NCBI GenBank assembly: GCA_031761405.1
Contig: JASEVX010000005.1
Span: forward strand, 36,347,198-36,411,197
Length of the DNA stretch: 64,000 bases
From: Serripes groenlandicus
Lineage: Eukaryota > Mollusca > Bivalvia > Cardiida > Cardiidae
Direction of reading: 5' to 3'
Shown here: one piece after another, positions 21,216-32,701 of the stretch
How the letters are laid out: each line of letters begins with the position of its first letter
Position numbering within the stretch: the stretch's first letter is position 1
The notes under the pieces: generated by a model
What the model was told of the DNA's origin: nothing
Databases searched by the model: none
The model's input: only the letters and a program-made list of their open reading frames with translations
Translations under genes and position numbers: made by a program

Positions 21216-22197
21216 ATGGATACACTAATACGGAAGGTGTTGGTCGTGTGTGTGTACGGGGTGTTCGTTTTGTCCATCGTTGGAGCGGGACCCTTCTCAT
21301 GGATGAAAAGAGACAAATTTGACATCATAATGGATAGGATGACCGAAGTGACGGAGGAGAATTGTCGTTCTAAACCCAGAATTTGTTAGAACTGCCCGCC
21401 GAGTCCGTGGCACAAGTACCCAGATATAATAAACTACTCAGTAACGTTATTTACTCGAACAGATCAATGCTACTACATTTACATAACATGGCTCTGAATA
21501 GAGCTTTCTATTACAGTTTTATATACCAGAGAATGAACACTTCTGGTGACTTTCAGCATCAGCCCGGTTTGATGTACCTCTACATGGCAGTGGCAGCCGA
21601 TGTGTCGGCCAGTCCAGGATGGATAAACGGTTCGTCCTTGTTGTTTGACAATAACTGTACGTATCCCAACTGGTATACTACAGTTGATTTCAACTCTACG
21701 TTAAAGTTGTTTGGGCCCAGAGCGTGGCGTGCAGATGATTACAGTGAGCCAACCAATTGGCTCAGAGAGCCCACCAACAGAACTGTTGAAGTTCAAGATT
21801 ACGCCGCGGGTCGAGTTACAAACTATACAGATGAATCATACAAGTACTGTCCTTACACGAGGTACGAGTTTGATTCGACCGATGCTAGACAAGAGAAGCC
21901 TGTTTTTTGGTGGCCTGATGATCGGGGCTACAAAGACTCGCTGAGAAAATTCACATACAATGTCGGAGTTCGGTTCTCCAACGTGACAGGGAGATTTACG
22001 AAAGACCAGTATGAAGCCATTCCATTCTTTGGACCGCCCCAGCCTGGTCAATCTGACACGGACATTACCTTACCAGTGATGATGACCAAGCCATACTTTG
22101 ATTGTGGTCGGTCTAATCGTTGGATTGTTAGCATGTCTGCCCCAGTAGTGGAGTACATGCATAGGTACTCGCCATGGAAGCATCTGAGACGACCTAG
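21216..22197 (+). CDS. Exon 1 of GPR158/179-like ectodomain gene: signal peptide and Cache domain 1 (apparent frameshift)
   Basis: The ATG at 21216 has a good context (A at -3, G at +4) and opens a typical signal peptide: MDTLIR, then a hydrophobic core VLVVCVYGVFVLSIVGA. After 57 codons this frame stops (TAG 21387-21389). The Cache-coding frame is one base out of step and open from 21372 to 22197, with a stop at 21371-21373 just before. The residues on either side (NCRSKPR, then LELPAES) match the spacing in GPR158, where NC is followed by LAGLP. So I read the two as one exon with a 1-base indel near 21381-21385, real or an error. Cache 1 (about 270 residues) has many N-glycosylation sites, and its end KPYFDCGRSNRWIVSMSAPV is the GPR158 Cache hallmark (LECENGSYKPGWLVTLSSA in human). 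The exon ends CCTAG/GTAAAC in phase 2. In vertebrates this domain binds ligand outside the cell. Confidence 0.75.
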
Positions 22198-22443
22198 GTA
22201 AACACATTGATAAGGTTGATTGTCAGTTTATCCACAATTGTTATTTTACTCAATTAAAAACATTGTGAAAAAAAGGAGAAATTGCTACAATCTGAGCAAT
22301 TTCTCCTCTTCTGCAATGTTTTGAAATTGTTGTCTGCTGCAGAGGTGTCAAAATACATGTGTAGATATGAGAAAGTATTTACAGAAGCTATCTTTGAACA
22401 AAATTCAGGCTAACCTTTTTGTAAGTTGCAAATTTATACTGAT

Positions 22444-22627
22444 TTAACTCTTTCAGCGCCAAAGGCAATATTTAGGTTTTTGCAAACAATACTGACTCAC
22501 CTGAAATCAGCATTGTTTGCCTTTCAGTTATCAAAATAGTCCAAAAGTATCTTGCATGAGAAATGGAGACGCCCGTTTTTGAACATGGATGAGTCTACTT
22601 TAAACAATTTGGCGCTGAAAGAGTTAA
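22444..22627. mobile_element. TTAA MITE, family B, copy 1
   Basis: TTAACTCTTTCAGCGCCAAA at the left end and TTTGGCGCTGAAAGAGTTAA at the right end are perfect 20-bp inverted repeats including the TTAA. The inside carries GGCAATATTTAGG, GCAAACAATACTGA and its partner TCAGCATTGTTTGC. It has no coding capacity. Sister copies are at 39914-40126 and 48626-48837. This one lacks their central GAGTCAGCTCGTAACGAGCT hairpin. Confidence 0.88.
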
Positions 22628-23549
22628 AATCATTCAGAAATAAAGAAGAATACGTTTTAAATGAACAATCCTAAGGAGAAATTCCTAAACTGAAGGTAAT
22701 TTCTCCTTTTTCCAAGTTTTAACTAATGATTGGTTCATCCTAAATGATATTTTCAGAGTTGTATGTAAACATTCGAGGATGAAATGTAATTAATGTAAAA
22801 TTAATAGTAAGAGATTACAGAATTGAAAAAATTTTGGGAAAAATTATATTTTGCCCTTCAATTATCCAAAAGTTTGCAAAATAGGCCTTGTCCGCTCTTT
22901 GACTTCAATATTTCTAATCCAATTTTCATCAAACTTGACTATGAAATGGCATAAAACTTGATACAAAAAACTGGCCCAATCACTTTTGAAATTCCAGAGC
23001 TACTTTTAACTTGTAATAACATCTCTTAATGTCCAGGCTTTTTAAATTCTTTCTCCTTATTTGGCTTGTATTTTTCCAAGATCATTCGGTAGAAATGTTC
23101 CTTAGGTGACTCTTTACAATAATTGTTCAAGCCATATTGATTGGTATAAAAAAAAACTTATCAACCAGGCAGTATCAGAAAAGCAGTTAATACTTTTTGA
23201 ATTTTGATTTTATGGTAGTTTGGCAGAAATGTTTATTTCATGATTCCTTACAAATATTGTTCAAGCAAAGGGAATTTGTAGAAAGACATGGCTGCTGAGT
23301 AGCATCTGAAAACGGGTAAAAGGACTAATCGTGAACATTCTTCTATGTCTCTGAAAATGTTTGTCGGACTTGAACATAAATTGGTTGAAATGTTACTTGG
23401 GTGATCCTCTCAAAATTTAATATTTAATTGGTTACAAATAGCTACCAGGTGAAATAAAATAGAAATAGTAAAACCTAAAACTCATCTCATCTCTGGCCCT
23501 TTTGTGCAAGATGCATTTTCCCACCCACAAGTGGGATATTTTAGCTCAC

Positions 23550-24600
23550 CTGTGCACTAACTGCTCAAGGTGAGATATTGTGATCACATTTCATCAATCC
23601 AATCTTCATGAAATTTTATCGGATCATCCATCTCCAACAAATCTTGGCCAAGTATGAAACTGGGTCATGTGAGGTCAAAAACTAGGTCACAGGGTTGAGT
23701 TGAAGGACAGTATTGTTAACATCTTGGAGGCATTATTTTTAACTTTTAAAGCATGTTGAAATGTTGTCAGAATAATTGTCTTGATGATATCTAGGGTTGA
23801 AACCAAGTTTGAATATTTGTGAGGCCCCAGGGTCCTGTTGGGTAAAAAACTGGGTCACTAGACCAAATTGAAGGAAAATTTGGTTATTACTCTAATTCGA
23901 GCACATTGAAACTTTGTAAGAATGGGCGTTTTGATAATATCTGTGATAAGTTTGGAATAAAGGTCATGTCAGGTAAAAAATTAAGTCAATTGGCCAAATT
24001 TAAAGAAAATCTTGTTAACACTCGAGAGACCACATGTTTCGTTTTTGCTTTAGCAGCTTGAAACTTTGTCAGAATGATTGTCTTGATGATATCTAGGCTT
24101 GAAACCAAGTTTGAATATTTGTGAGGCCCCCAGGGTCCTGTTGGGTAAAAAACTTGGTCACTAGACCAAATTGAAGGAAAATCTGGTTATCAATCTTATT
24201 TGAGCACATTGAAACTTTGTAAGAATTGGTGTTTTGATAATATCTATGCTAGGTTTGGAATATAGGTCATGTCAGGTAAAATATGAAGTCAATTGGCCAA
24301 ATTTCAAGAAAATCTTGTTAACACTCTAGAGACTGCATGGTTTTTTTGCTTCAGCAGCTTGAAACTTTGTCAGAATGATTGTCTTGATGATATCTAGGCC
24401 AAATTCAACCTTGTTAATATCACTCTGGAAGCCATATTTTTAATCTTAGCTTGTTGAAACTTTGTCAGAATGATTATGCTAGATTAAAACATGGCTCTAG
24501 TTATGTCAAAATCGAGGTCACAAGGTCAAATTAAAGGAAAAACTTGAAAACACTAGTAATAGCTTACCTGGTAACAAAATGTGTTATTTTGATTGTCTCT
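23550..24600. repeat. Phrase-array repeat in intron 1
   Basis: About seven units of roughly 140 bp with GGTCACTAGACCAAATTGAA, GAAAATCTGGTTA, TTGAAACTTTGTCAGAATGA and GTCTTGATGATATCTAGGC. Two successive two-unit blocks (about 23760-24050 and 24050-24350) are more alike to each other than to the rest, showing a higher-order duplication of about 280 bp. Confidence 0.7.
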
Positions 24601-24911
24601 GGGGTTGGCATAACTCAGGTGAGTGATCCAGGGCAATCATGGCTGTCTTGTTAAAATATTTTACACAAATGACTAAACTGCAGCAGACAATGTTGAAAAT
24701 GTTTTGCGAAATCTTTAAAAGAAAGTGTAATTTTTTAAATGAGTTGAAGACATTGAAGCAAAAGGAGAAATTTATCATCATAAACAATTTCTTCGTTTCG
24801 ACTGTTTTGCAAAGGCATCTGCATGTGTGAAAGTGTAATTAATGTAATATGTGATTGAAATATAGAATGTAAATAAAATGAACTAATTGGAACATAATTA
24901 TCATTATTCAG

Positions 24912-25038
24912 GTTTGTTGCCATATCAGGGATGGATTCCGAGTTTGAACGTATTGATCTTAACCAATGTCCAATCAGCGAGGGTAATACTGAACCAAACA
25001 TGTTTGCTGGAACCCACAGATGTAGACCAACAACAATG
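24912..25038 (+). CDS. Exon 2: Cys linker 1 (start of Ca-binding EGF-like region)
   Basis: 127 nt: one base completes the phase-2 codon of exon 1, then 42 codons ending at a phase-0 donor (ATG/GTTTGT). It reads FVAISGMDSEFERIDLNQCP and then NMFAGTHRCRPTTM. The order hydrophobic beta strand, (V/I)D(I/L)(D/N)QC, F.GTH(K/R)C is the same as in GPR158/GPR179 between the Cache domain and the EGF-like domain. The two cysteines presumably pair within the EGF-like fold with the next exon. The donor is weaker than average but phase and content fit exactly. Confidence 0.8.
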
Positions 25039-25069
25039 GTTTGTATTTAAACAGCATTACCTTATACTA

Positions 25070-25297
25070 GCAGTTTCCCACGTATAGACACTTTCTGACG
25101 CCTCTGCAGCAGACAACTTTTGAAAACATAGGGACAAAAGGGGAAATTGCCCGAAACGAGCGATTTCTCCTATTGCCACATTGTTTTCAATTCTTTTCAA
25201 TAATCAAACCCTTATTTATGGAGATTTTTCACTTTTTTGCCAACATGTTTTTAAAGTTGTCTGCTGCAGATTTGTTGTATGTGGGAAAGGGTTATAG
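25070..25297. mobile_element. MITE family A, nearly full length
   Basis: Left end TTTCCCACGTATAGACACTT, GACGCCTCTGCAGCAGACAA, hairpin AGGGGAAATTGCCCG..CGAGCGATTTCTCC, then TTGTCTGCTGCAGATTTGTT and GTGGGAAAGGGTTA. The left TTAA has been lost. Confidence 0.75.
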
Positions 25298-25917
25298 CAG
25301 TTTAACCCTCTTTCCTATCTATGTAGACAAGTTTTGACTGATCAGCACCAGACACCACTTAAAAACATTGTTGCAAATGGAAAAAAGTGCTGTTCATGAG
25401 CATTTTGTCATTTTTTTAACTCTATACAATAATTATACATACAATAATTATACTTTCATTTATAGCTAATTCATTTTATGGTAATCTCCTTTTGTCCGGC
25501 ATCCGGCAACATCTTCTCCTCAGTAACCAATGGATGAATTGGGATGAAACTTCACAGAAAGCATCCTCTTAATGACCTGACCAGAATTAATTCAAATTTT
25601 TGGGAGCCATGCAGAATTCTGGTTTACATGGCAACCAAATGAAAAAAACTTTAAAACTATTCTTCTCCCAAACTGATTGGCCGATTTTCAAATATTTTTG
25701 TAGAAATGTTCCTTGGATGACCCTCTACTAGATTCCTTTAAGCCATGTTGATTGGTCGAAAAACAAGGCCGCGATGGGGTGGGGCTATTTTGTCTTATAT
25801 GGCTAAAGTGAAAATTTAAAAAATCTTCTCCTCCGAAAGCGTCAGGCTGATTTTCAAATAACAGATTTGCTGAACTTGCTCCTGGATCATGATTGCAACT
25901 TGATTTCATTGTGAAGT

Positions 25918-26138
25918 TTATCCCTTTCCCACAAACAGCAAATCTGCAGCAGACGACTTGGAAAAAATACCTGAAATCATTTGGGAACTCCATTTAAATG
26001 AAAATACAATAATTGAATATGAAAAACATGGTGAAAACAGGAGAAATTGCTCATTTTTAGCAATTTCTTCTTTTGTTTTTAAAAAGCTGTCTGCTGCAGA
26101 GGCTTCAGAAAGCGTCTATATGAGGGAAAGGATTAATA
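25918..26138. mobile_element. MITE family A, opposite orientation
   Basis: Left end TTTATCCCTTTCCCACAAAC, right end TATGAGGGAAAGGATTAA. The unequal subterminal parts are swapped relative to 25070 (GAGGCTTCAGAAAGCGTCTA now lies on the right), so the element sits in the other orientation. Confidence 0.75.
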
Positions 26139-26584
26139 CTTTCTCCTGTCCTTAAAATATTAATTAATTAAGTGTTAGAATATGGTAAGAAAACTTATGT
26201 CTAAAGTCCAAAGATAATGCCTTTGATACTGGAAAATTATGGCCCCTCATTTTGTGAAATATGTACTAAATAGTTTTGTCTTCTGTCTGGCTTGAAGTTA
26301 ATATTCAATATTTATTGGAATTATGTCTCAGCCAAGTTATATAATCAGCCTTATCACCACAGAATGATGCTGCAAATTTATCATGTGGAACAATATATGG
26401 TGAGAGTTTTGGAAGTGTTTCACTTCGAAAGGAATGTGACATCAGTATATATCTTTTAAAATGAGCTGTATCAGATGAAAACTGACTTTTGTGAACTTGT
26501 GACCAGTAAAGATCCTGAACTGCCTTTCAATTTCTGTAAGGCTTTGTTGGAATTAGAAAATATGTGAATGTTCTATAAAAATGA

Positions 26585-26778
26585 CATATAGATCCATTCC
26601 CACATATATCAAGTCTGCAGCAGACAACTTTAAAAGCATCTTAACACAACTATGAAAAAATCTATGTAAATGAAAGTCTTATAATTAAATAGAGTTGAAA
26701 ACATGTTGGCAAACAGAGAAATTGCTCATGATGAGGTTGTCTTTTACAAAGGCGCCTGTATGTTAAGAAAGGGTTAAG
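26585..26778. repeat. MITE family A with internal deletion
   Basis: CATTCCCACATATATCAAGT and GCAGCAGACAACTTTAAAAG on the left, GTTAAGAAAGGGTTAA on the right. The central hairpin arm and CTGCTGCAG motif on the right are deleted. Confidence 0.6.
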
Positions 26779-27240
26779 TAGTCTGTGTACAATATTGATT
26801 ATGCGGAAACCCCCGATCCTACAGGTAATATGATCATATGTCAATAAGAGGAATGATGGTGTCTTGAAATATTAATGCAGACAATCCTTTATAATCCACA
26901 AACCTTACAAAAAGCTGGGTCTCAAAATACAATCATTCTTATAATGCTTGGAAATTGAAATATAAATAGGGCAACAATTTTGTTTTATCAATTATTACGC
27001 AATTTCGGTGCTCATCATTGAGACCGAGACATTCTATAGGCTAGGATAATGTTCACCGTAATTCTGTTTGTTGGTCTGTTGGTAACACTTTGATTGACTT
27101 GGTTTGAGTCATCTGGCGCATGTCTTTCTGCTTGTTGCGCTTGTGTTCCTTGAAACACCAGTCCATTTTTGTGTCACCTGCGTAGCATGGTAGGCACTTA
27201 GGGATTACTTTTTTTGGTCCGGCATCTGTCTGTCTGTCGA

Positions 27241-27513
27241 CCCGGCCGGGTAGCTCAATTGGTAGCGTATCTGACTCGTGATCTGGAGGTCACGGGTTCG
27301 ATACCCGGTTGCGGCGACATTCTTTCGGGCGATGTTTTCCATTGCCTCTCACCTCTGATCTATGTGAGAAAGTAGTCAGTGGCTTCGAAAGAATGTTGTG
27401 TAAGTACTGGTGTGGGAAAGCCAGGAAAACATGGGTAGGTGCACTGACCGCCGTGATATGACCAAAGCTGTTGAAAGCGGCGTTAAACTCCAAACAAACA
27501 AACAAACTGTCTG
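27241..27513 (+). mobile_element. tRNA-derived SINE, family 1 variant
   Basis: The head CCGGGTAGCTCAATTGGTAGCG with a B box GTTCGATACCC is very close to a normal tRNA. The body has GTACTGGTGTGGGAAAGCCA and GACCGCCGTGATATGACC, and ends GGCGTTAAACTCC(AAAC)n. CTGTCTGTCTGTC flanks both sides, so insertion was into, or duplicated, a tetranucleotide repeat. The body TTCGAAAGAATGTTGTGTAA differs from the 11873 copy, so it may be a subfamily. Confidence 0.85.
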
Positions 27514-27914
27514 TCTGTCTGTCCGTCTGTCGTCACATTTTCAAATAACTTTTTTTCTACTCGAAGGATTACATTGAAACTTCTGACAAATGTTTATATC
27601 AATGTGTGTGATGGGTTCACAAAAGGGGGATAATCCAAATATTTTTTATATCAGAGTGGTTGGCCCTTTTCTGTCAAAAATTAAAATTTTCTGACAAGAC
27701 CCCTGCAGGTGACACACGTGCTCAGCGGAGCACTCCATTCTAGTTTCATGGTTACAAGTATTAAAAGTTTCTTTGCTTGATTATTATTCCTTTGCAGCTG
27801 TTTAAATTCACTAAGCAATTCCACATTATAATGCCCAAAATCTATTGCTCTTATAATTATGTATAGGTCATAATGCCATCTGCTTAACATTGAGCATCAA
27901 GAGGGAAGCCATTA

Positions 27915-28835
27915 CTACCATTTTAGCTCACCTGACCATGAAGTGCTCAATGTGAATTCTTGCGGTTGTCTTTTTTCCGTCATTTGTCAGTCATCAATAA
28001 TTTGCCTATTAACACTCTTGAGGCAACTGTTTTCATTCAATATTTATGAAACTTATTCAGTTTGTTTAACTTGCTGATTTCTAGGCCTACTAGGTCATTA
28101 GGCCAAATTGTTGGAAAATCTTTTTCACACTCTGGAAGCCTCATTTTTTTACTAGGCTAAGTTCAAGTATGGGTTATGATCTATTAATAACTAGGTGACT
28201 AGACACAATTTGAGAAAAATCTTTATAACACTCAAGAGACAGAATGTTTGTTTAATGATTCCTATGCCAAGTGGAGACAGAATGTTTGTCTTAATGATAC
28301 CTATGCATTTGAAGTTTGAATATTATTGAATGTCAGGTAAATAATAAGGTCAATTGGCAAAATTTAAAGAAAATCTTGTTTACACTCTGGAAGCTGCATT
28401 TTTAATTTGATCATGTTGAAACTTTGTGAGCATGTTTGTCTTGAGACTATCAAGGATAAGTTTGAATATAAGTTATGCCTGGTCAAAATCTAGGCCACAA
28501 GGCCACATTTTAGAAAATGTTATTAACACTCTGGAAGCAGTTTAATTTGGGCATGTTTAAACATTGTCAGAATGTTTGTCTTGGGGATATTTTGGTTGAG
28601 TTTGATTATTGGTCCTGTTCTTTTCAAAAACTCGGTCCGTCAACCAAATTTTAGAAAAATATTGTTTACGCTCTATAGAGACCACATTCTTTACTCGAGC
28701 TGCTTGAAACATTGTCAGAATGACTGCCTTGATGATATCTAATTCTAGTTTGAATATGGGTCAAAAACTAGGTCACCATATCATATAGACCCATGATACT
28801 CAGGTGAGGGCCACCTGATGACCCTCTTGTTAAGG
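27915..28835. repeat. Phrase-array repeat bounded by AGCTCACCTG and CAGGTGAGG
   Basis: Begins TTTTAGCTCACCTGACCATG and ends CAGGTGAGGGCCACCTGATG, CCTCTTGTTA. Between lie about six degenerate 140-bp units (ACACTCTGGAAGC, TTGAAACTTTGT, GTCTTGA.GATAT). The matching inverted edges suggest the array is the inside of one long dispersed element. Confidence 0.65.
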
Positions 28836-29258
28836 TCTGGTATGACCTGACCAGGGATGAAACCTTGATCTTCTGCTCTCATGGCTTACTCTCTTTCCAT
28901 TACATAACTAAGACAGTTGATATGGGAAATGAAGATATTGCTCATGATATCGTGATAAATGTGTCGCCATCCTTTTTCATTTGCTAGACACTGTCCGTTA
29001 TTTTGTTAAGTTTTAACCAATATTGTTAGAACTTGAACACATTGTCTAAATGAGACTATCCGTTTAAGAACCCATTATATCGAGCTTTGAGGTAAAGAAA
29101 AAGATTTTAGAACATGAAATACTTGCTTGCTAAGAATATTAAATGTTGTGATGTATTGGACTATTTGTGCAAGAAAGCCTGGATGGGCATGAACTGACCA
29201 CTGTCATATAACTGTAATACTGTTAAACATGATGTTAAATCAGAACATGAAATATTAA

Positions 29259-29488
29259 TTAACCCTTTCCCTCATATAGACGCTTTCTGACGCCTCTGCA
29301 GCAGACAGCTTTTTGAAAACATAGTGACAAAAGAAGAAATTGCACAAGACGTGCAATTTCTCCTTTTGCCACAATCTTTTCCACTTTTTGTCATAGGTTA
29401 TCCATTCAATTATGGGTATTTTCTATATTTTGACAAAATATGTTCAAAGTCGTCTGCTGCAGAATTGTCGTATGAGGGAAAGGGTTAA
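29259..29488. mobile_element. MITE family A, intact with TTAA at both ends
   Basis: 230 bp. TTAACCCTTTCCCTCATATA on the left and TATGAGGGAAAGGGTTAA on the right are perfect inverted repeats. CTCTGCAGCAGACAGC and GTCTGCTGCAGAATTG form the second inverted pair, and AGAAATTGCACAAGACGTGC with GCAATTTCTCCTTTTGCCAC form the centre hairpin. It has no open frame of note. A TTAA target plus CCCTTT.. ends are typical of piggyBac-type elements, so a piggyBac-like transposase is the likely driver (inference). Confidence 0.9.
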
Positions 29489-29603
29489 TATCTAGAGCTC
29501 AGAGATAAACAATAGTCTTTTCTACAGACTACAAATCTGCAGCAGATGCCTTTGAAAACATTTAGTGATAAATATGTAATATCAATAAATGAATGAATAT
29601 TTA

Positions 29604-30404
29604 TTAACCCTTTCCCATATATGGACGCTTTTTGAAACTCTGCAGCAGCAGACAACTTTTAAACACATTGTGACAATAAGAGAAATTGCTCAAAACAAGT
29701 AATTTCTCCATATGCCACAACGTCTTTGAACTCTTTTCAGTAATAAAACGTTCCCTTGTAGAGATTTTCCATATTTATTCCTCCTTCGAAGAAGAGGGGG
29801 TATATAGGAGTCACTGTGTCGGGCTGTCTGTCTGTCTGTCTGTCGGTCGGCTGGAAGTCATATTTTGTCCTGCCTATTTCTTACATACTACTGGGTGGAA
29901 TTCAATAAAATTTTACATGAAGCTAAATCTATACCAAGAGGAGATGTGCATATCCTAAAGGGGTTACAATTGCATGTTATTTTACAGAGTTATGGCCCTT
30001 TTACTTATGAGTCCCCTACCGGCGTGCCGAAGGGGACTATTAGGTTTGCACTCCGTCCATCTGTCAGTCAGTCCGACAAATCAGTTTTCCGCACTTTTTT
30101 TCTACATGCATTGAGATATTGAGCTGAAATTTTGTATATGGCTTTGTAATCATGTGTCACAGATCAAGTTCGCGTTTCATGGGATTTCGTCAATTTTTTT
30201 ATGAGTTATGCCCCTTTTTGGACTTAGAATATTAATAAGTCAAAACGTGCAAACCGGTAGGGGATTATGGTATTGCTTGCAATCCTACAGTTACTTGTTA
30301 AGTTATGGTGTAGGTCAAGGTGCTGTTTAGGGGGTATTTATCATCTTCAGTGATAGTTCTAGTTTTGCCAGCTGCTGATTAGTTGTATGTGGAAAAAGGG
30401 TTAA
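29604..30404. mobile_element. MITE family A interrupted by a nested repeat
   Basis: The left part 29604-29778 (TTAACCCTTTCCCATATATG through GAGATTTTCCATATTTAT) and the right part about 30358-30404 (GCTGCTGATTAGTTGTATGT, GGGTTAA) together make one MITE. The 580-bp insert begins TTCCTCCTTCGAAGAAGAGG, has a (CTGT)n run and a second edge word GGCGTGCCGAAGGGGACTAT at about 30022. The frames at 29686 and 29865 belong to this insert. Confidence 0.7.
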
Positions 30405-30763
30405 ATATAGTTGAAAACATTGTGAACGTGAGCAGTTTGCCACAATGTTTTAAAAAGTAATCTTCCTCAGATTTGTCAAAATGCATCTGAATGGGGAAAC
30501 GAATTTTACCAATACATGATTATTGTGGCCGCCCCTAGTTTCACTGAAAAAAATGAATATTCAATCTGTCGCACAGTATCATGAGGCAGTTTGTTTGATT
30601 TTCATCAGCTAGAATCTTTATTATTGTAAGTTTTTGTTGCAACAGCTTGCAGAATAATATTCAGACTGTTTTAAACTCAGGTAATTACCTGATGGGATAC
30701 TATCATAGGCGTCTGATTTTAAATCAAATGAGAAAAAATGAAGCTTGAACATTTTGACAAATT

Positions 30764-30993
30764 TTAACCCTTTCCCTCATACGGCAATTCTGCAGCAGAC
30801 GACTTTGAACATATTTTGTCAAAACATAGAAAATCTCCATAATTGAATGGATAACCTATGACAAAAAGTGGAAAACATCGTGGCAAAAGGAGAAATTGCA
30901 CGTTTTGTGCAATTTCTTCTTTTGTCACTATGTTTTCAAAAAGCTGTCTGCTGCAGAGGCGTCAGAAAGCGTCTATATGAGGGAAAGGGTTAA
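30764..30993. mobile_element. MITE family A, intact, inverted relative to 29259
   Basis: 230 bp with TTAA at both ends. The left end has the short subterminal form (ACGGCAATTCTGCAGCAGAC) and the right end the long form (AGAGGCGTCAGAAAGCGTCT), the reverse of 29259-29488. Confidence 0.9.
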
Positions 30994-31007
30994 TGATTGC
31001 ATTGCAG

Positions 31008-31218
31008 AAATACCCATTCCCTTTAGCCAATGATTTTGAAGTATTTACAGCAGACAACTTTTGAAAAACATTATGATACATGAAAAATTTCTCATAATGA
31101 GCAATTTCTCCTTTTGCAACAATGTTTTCAACGCTATTTGTCATATAGACAGATTTTCCATATGTTGTCCCAAATATCTTCAAAGTGTGCAGATCTGTTG
31201 TATGTGGGAAAAAGTTAA
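31008..31218. mobile_element. MITE family A, left end decayed
   Basis: Starts ACCCATTCCCTTTAGCC, hairpin AAAATTTCTCATAATGAGCA..TTTCTCCTTTTGCAAC, ends GTTGTATGTGGGAAAAAGTTAA. Confidence 0.7.
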
Positions 31219-31364
31219 GGTCGTAATGGTTTGAAGTTATGTGTTTAGACATATTTAGTTTAGTGTCGTACACAAACAGTTTGTTGTAGGTCTAGATCCA
31301 GATATATATGGATTATTCCCAACAATTATTTAGGATGAATGCATTCATACTTCTCTACTTTATT

Positions 31365-32175
31365 TAAACCATTCCCAATTGCTGAAACATTTTGAAGCAT
31401 CGGCAGGATAGGACATTGGAAAAGATAATGACAAAAATAGAAAGTGCCCTTAATGAGCAATTTATCCATTTGCCAAAATGTTTTTGACCATTTGAAATAA
31501 ACAAATTCTTATTCTTAGAGATTTTCTATATTTTTACCCAAATCTTTATAAATGTGTCTGTTCATACAGATTTCATGAATGTTGCTTTTGTTGAAATGGG
31601 TAAACATTCAAAACAATAGATCAGGTTATGCTTTTTCAGAACTAAATGTTTTGGGTGTTACTTGTCAAAGATTGTGTCTAAAACAGGATGGATAGAAATG
31701 TATGATATGAGGAATGAACTGGCATTGTTATATTTAAATACTCTAGGGGTACCATACACTCAGGGAGAAAGAAGAATTTAATACCTAGTCAAAAGAAAAG
31801 GGGGGTTTTAGTAGACAGAACTAAAGGCATTTTCGGTCATGTCTGAGCCATCGCCATGTGGACAATATTTGTGTCGCCCGGCGTTGATGGTTCACACATG
31901 GGGATACCTTCTCCCTAACTGGTCCATCTATTTGTCATACTTTCATTGAACCCTTTCCCACATACAACACATTTGGAGCAGACAATATTGGTCATGTTAT
32001 ATGTAAAAAACATGGACAGTCTCTATAAATGAAAGCATAATTTTCAAATAGATTGTAAACATTGCGGTGAAAGGAGAAATGGCTCATTATGAGCAATTTC
32101 TCCTTTTGCCACAATGTTTTCAAATGTCAAATGCTACAGAGGCATCAGAAAGCATCTGTATGTGGGGGATAGGAT
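31365..32175. repeat. Two decayed MITE family A copies and spacer
   Basis: A weak copy at about 31365-31610 (AACCATTCCCAATTGCTGAA; CTTAATGAGCAATTTATCC) and a better one at 31947-32173 (AACCCTTTCCCACATACAAC; AGGAGAAATGGCTCATTATG). Nothing else is recognised. Confidence 0.55.
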
Positions 32176-32239
32176 AGCAGAGCCCAAAACACTAAACTTT
32201 TTATACATATATTCTTTTCTAAGACAGGTAAGAGAGAAT

Positions 32240-32458
32240 TTAACGCTTTCCCTCATACAACAATTCTGCAGCAGACGACTGAACATATTGTGACAAAAAA
32301 TGGAAAATCTCTATAATTGAATGGATAACCTATAACTAAAAGTGGAAAACATTGTGACAAAAGGAGAAATTGCTCGCTTTGAGCAATTTCTTCTTTTGTC
32401 ACTATGTTTTCAAAAAGCTGTCTGCTGCAGAGGCGTCAGAAAGCGTCTATATGAGGCT
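32240..32458. mobile_element. MITE family A, right end truncated
   Basis: TTAACGCTTTCCCTCATACA on the left. The right side keeps GAGGCGTCAGAAAGCGTCTA and TATGAGG, then breaks into unrelated sequence. The 85-codon frame here is an artefact. Confidence 0.75.
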
Positions 32459-32701
32459 TTCCCTGACACAAAATACTCTGCAATACATTGCAAAAAAAGG
32501 GGAATGGCTTACAGCGAGTGATATATCATTTACCCACACTATTTACAGCTCTTCGTCTCAGAATCATACAGGTTGTCTACATTTTCGTTTCTTTTTGTTA
32601 CAAAATGTTCAGTTTGGCAATGTCTGAAAATCCAAATTTGGAGCACAGGTAATAGTTTCGTTAATAAGTCAAAAAAGTAAAACATACTGTAACATGTGAT
32701 G

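Larger units (their letters stand above)
22198..24911 (+). other. Intron 1, filled with repeats
   Basis: Donor GTAAAC at 22198, acceptor TTATTCAG ending at 24911. Contents: a family A MITE fragment (22258-22380), a family B MITE (22444-22627), a lone hairpin (22665-22712), a degenerate 'GTTCAAGC..TTGGTAGAAATGTTCC' repeat (about 23010-23540), the phrase array (23550-24600) and a decayed MITE (24625-24840). Confidence 0.65.

Noticed and set aside
21378..21390. Programmed -1 ribosomal frameshift
   Set aside because: No X XXY YYZ heptamer in the zero frame and no obvious downstream structure. An indel or sequencing error is simpler.
27245..27320. Possible functional tRNA gene
   Set aside because: Best tRNA-like sequence in the window, yet it is continuous with the SINE body and (AAAC)n tail.
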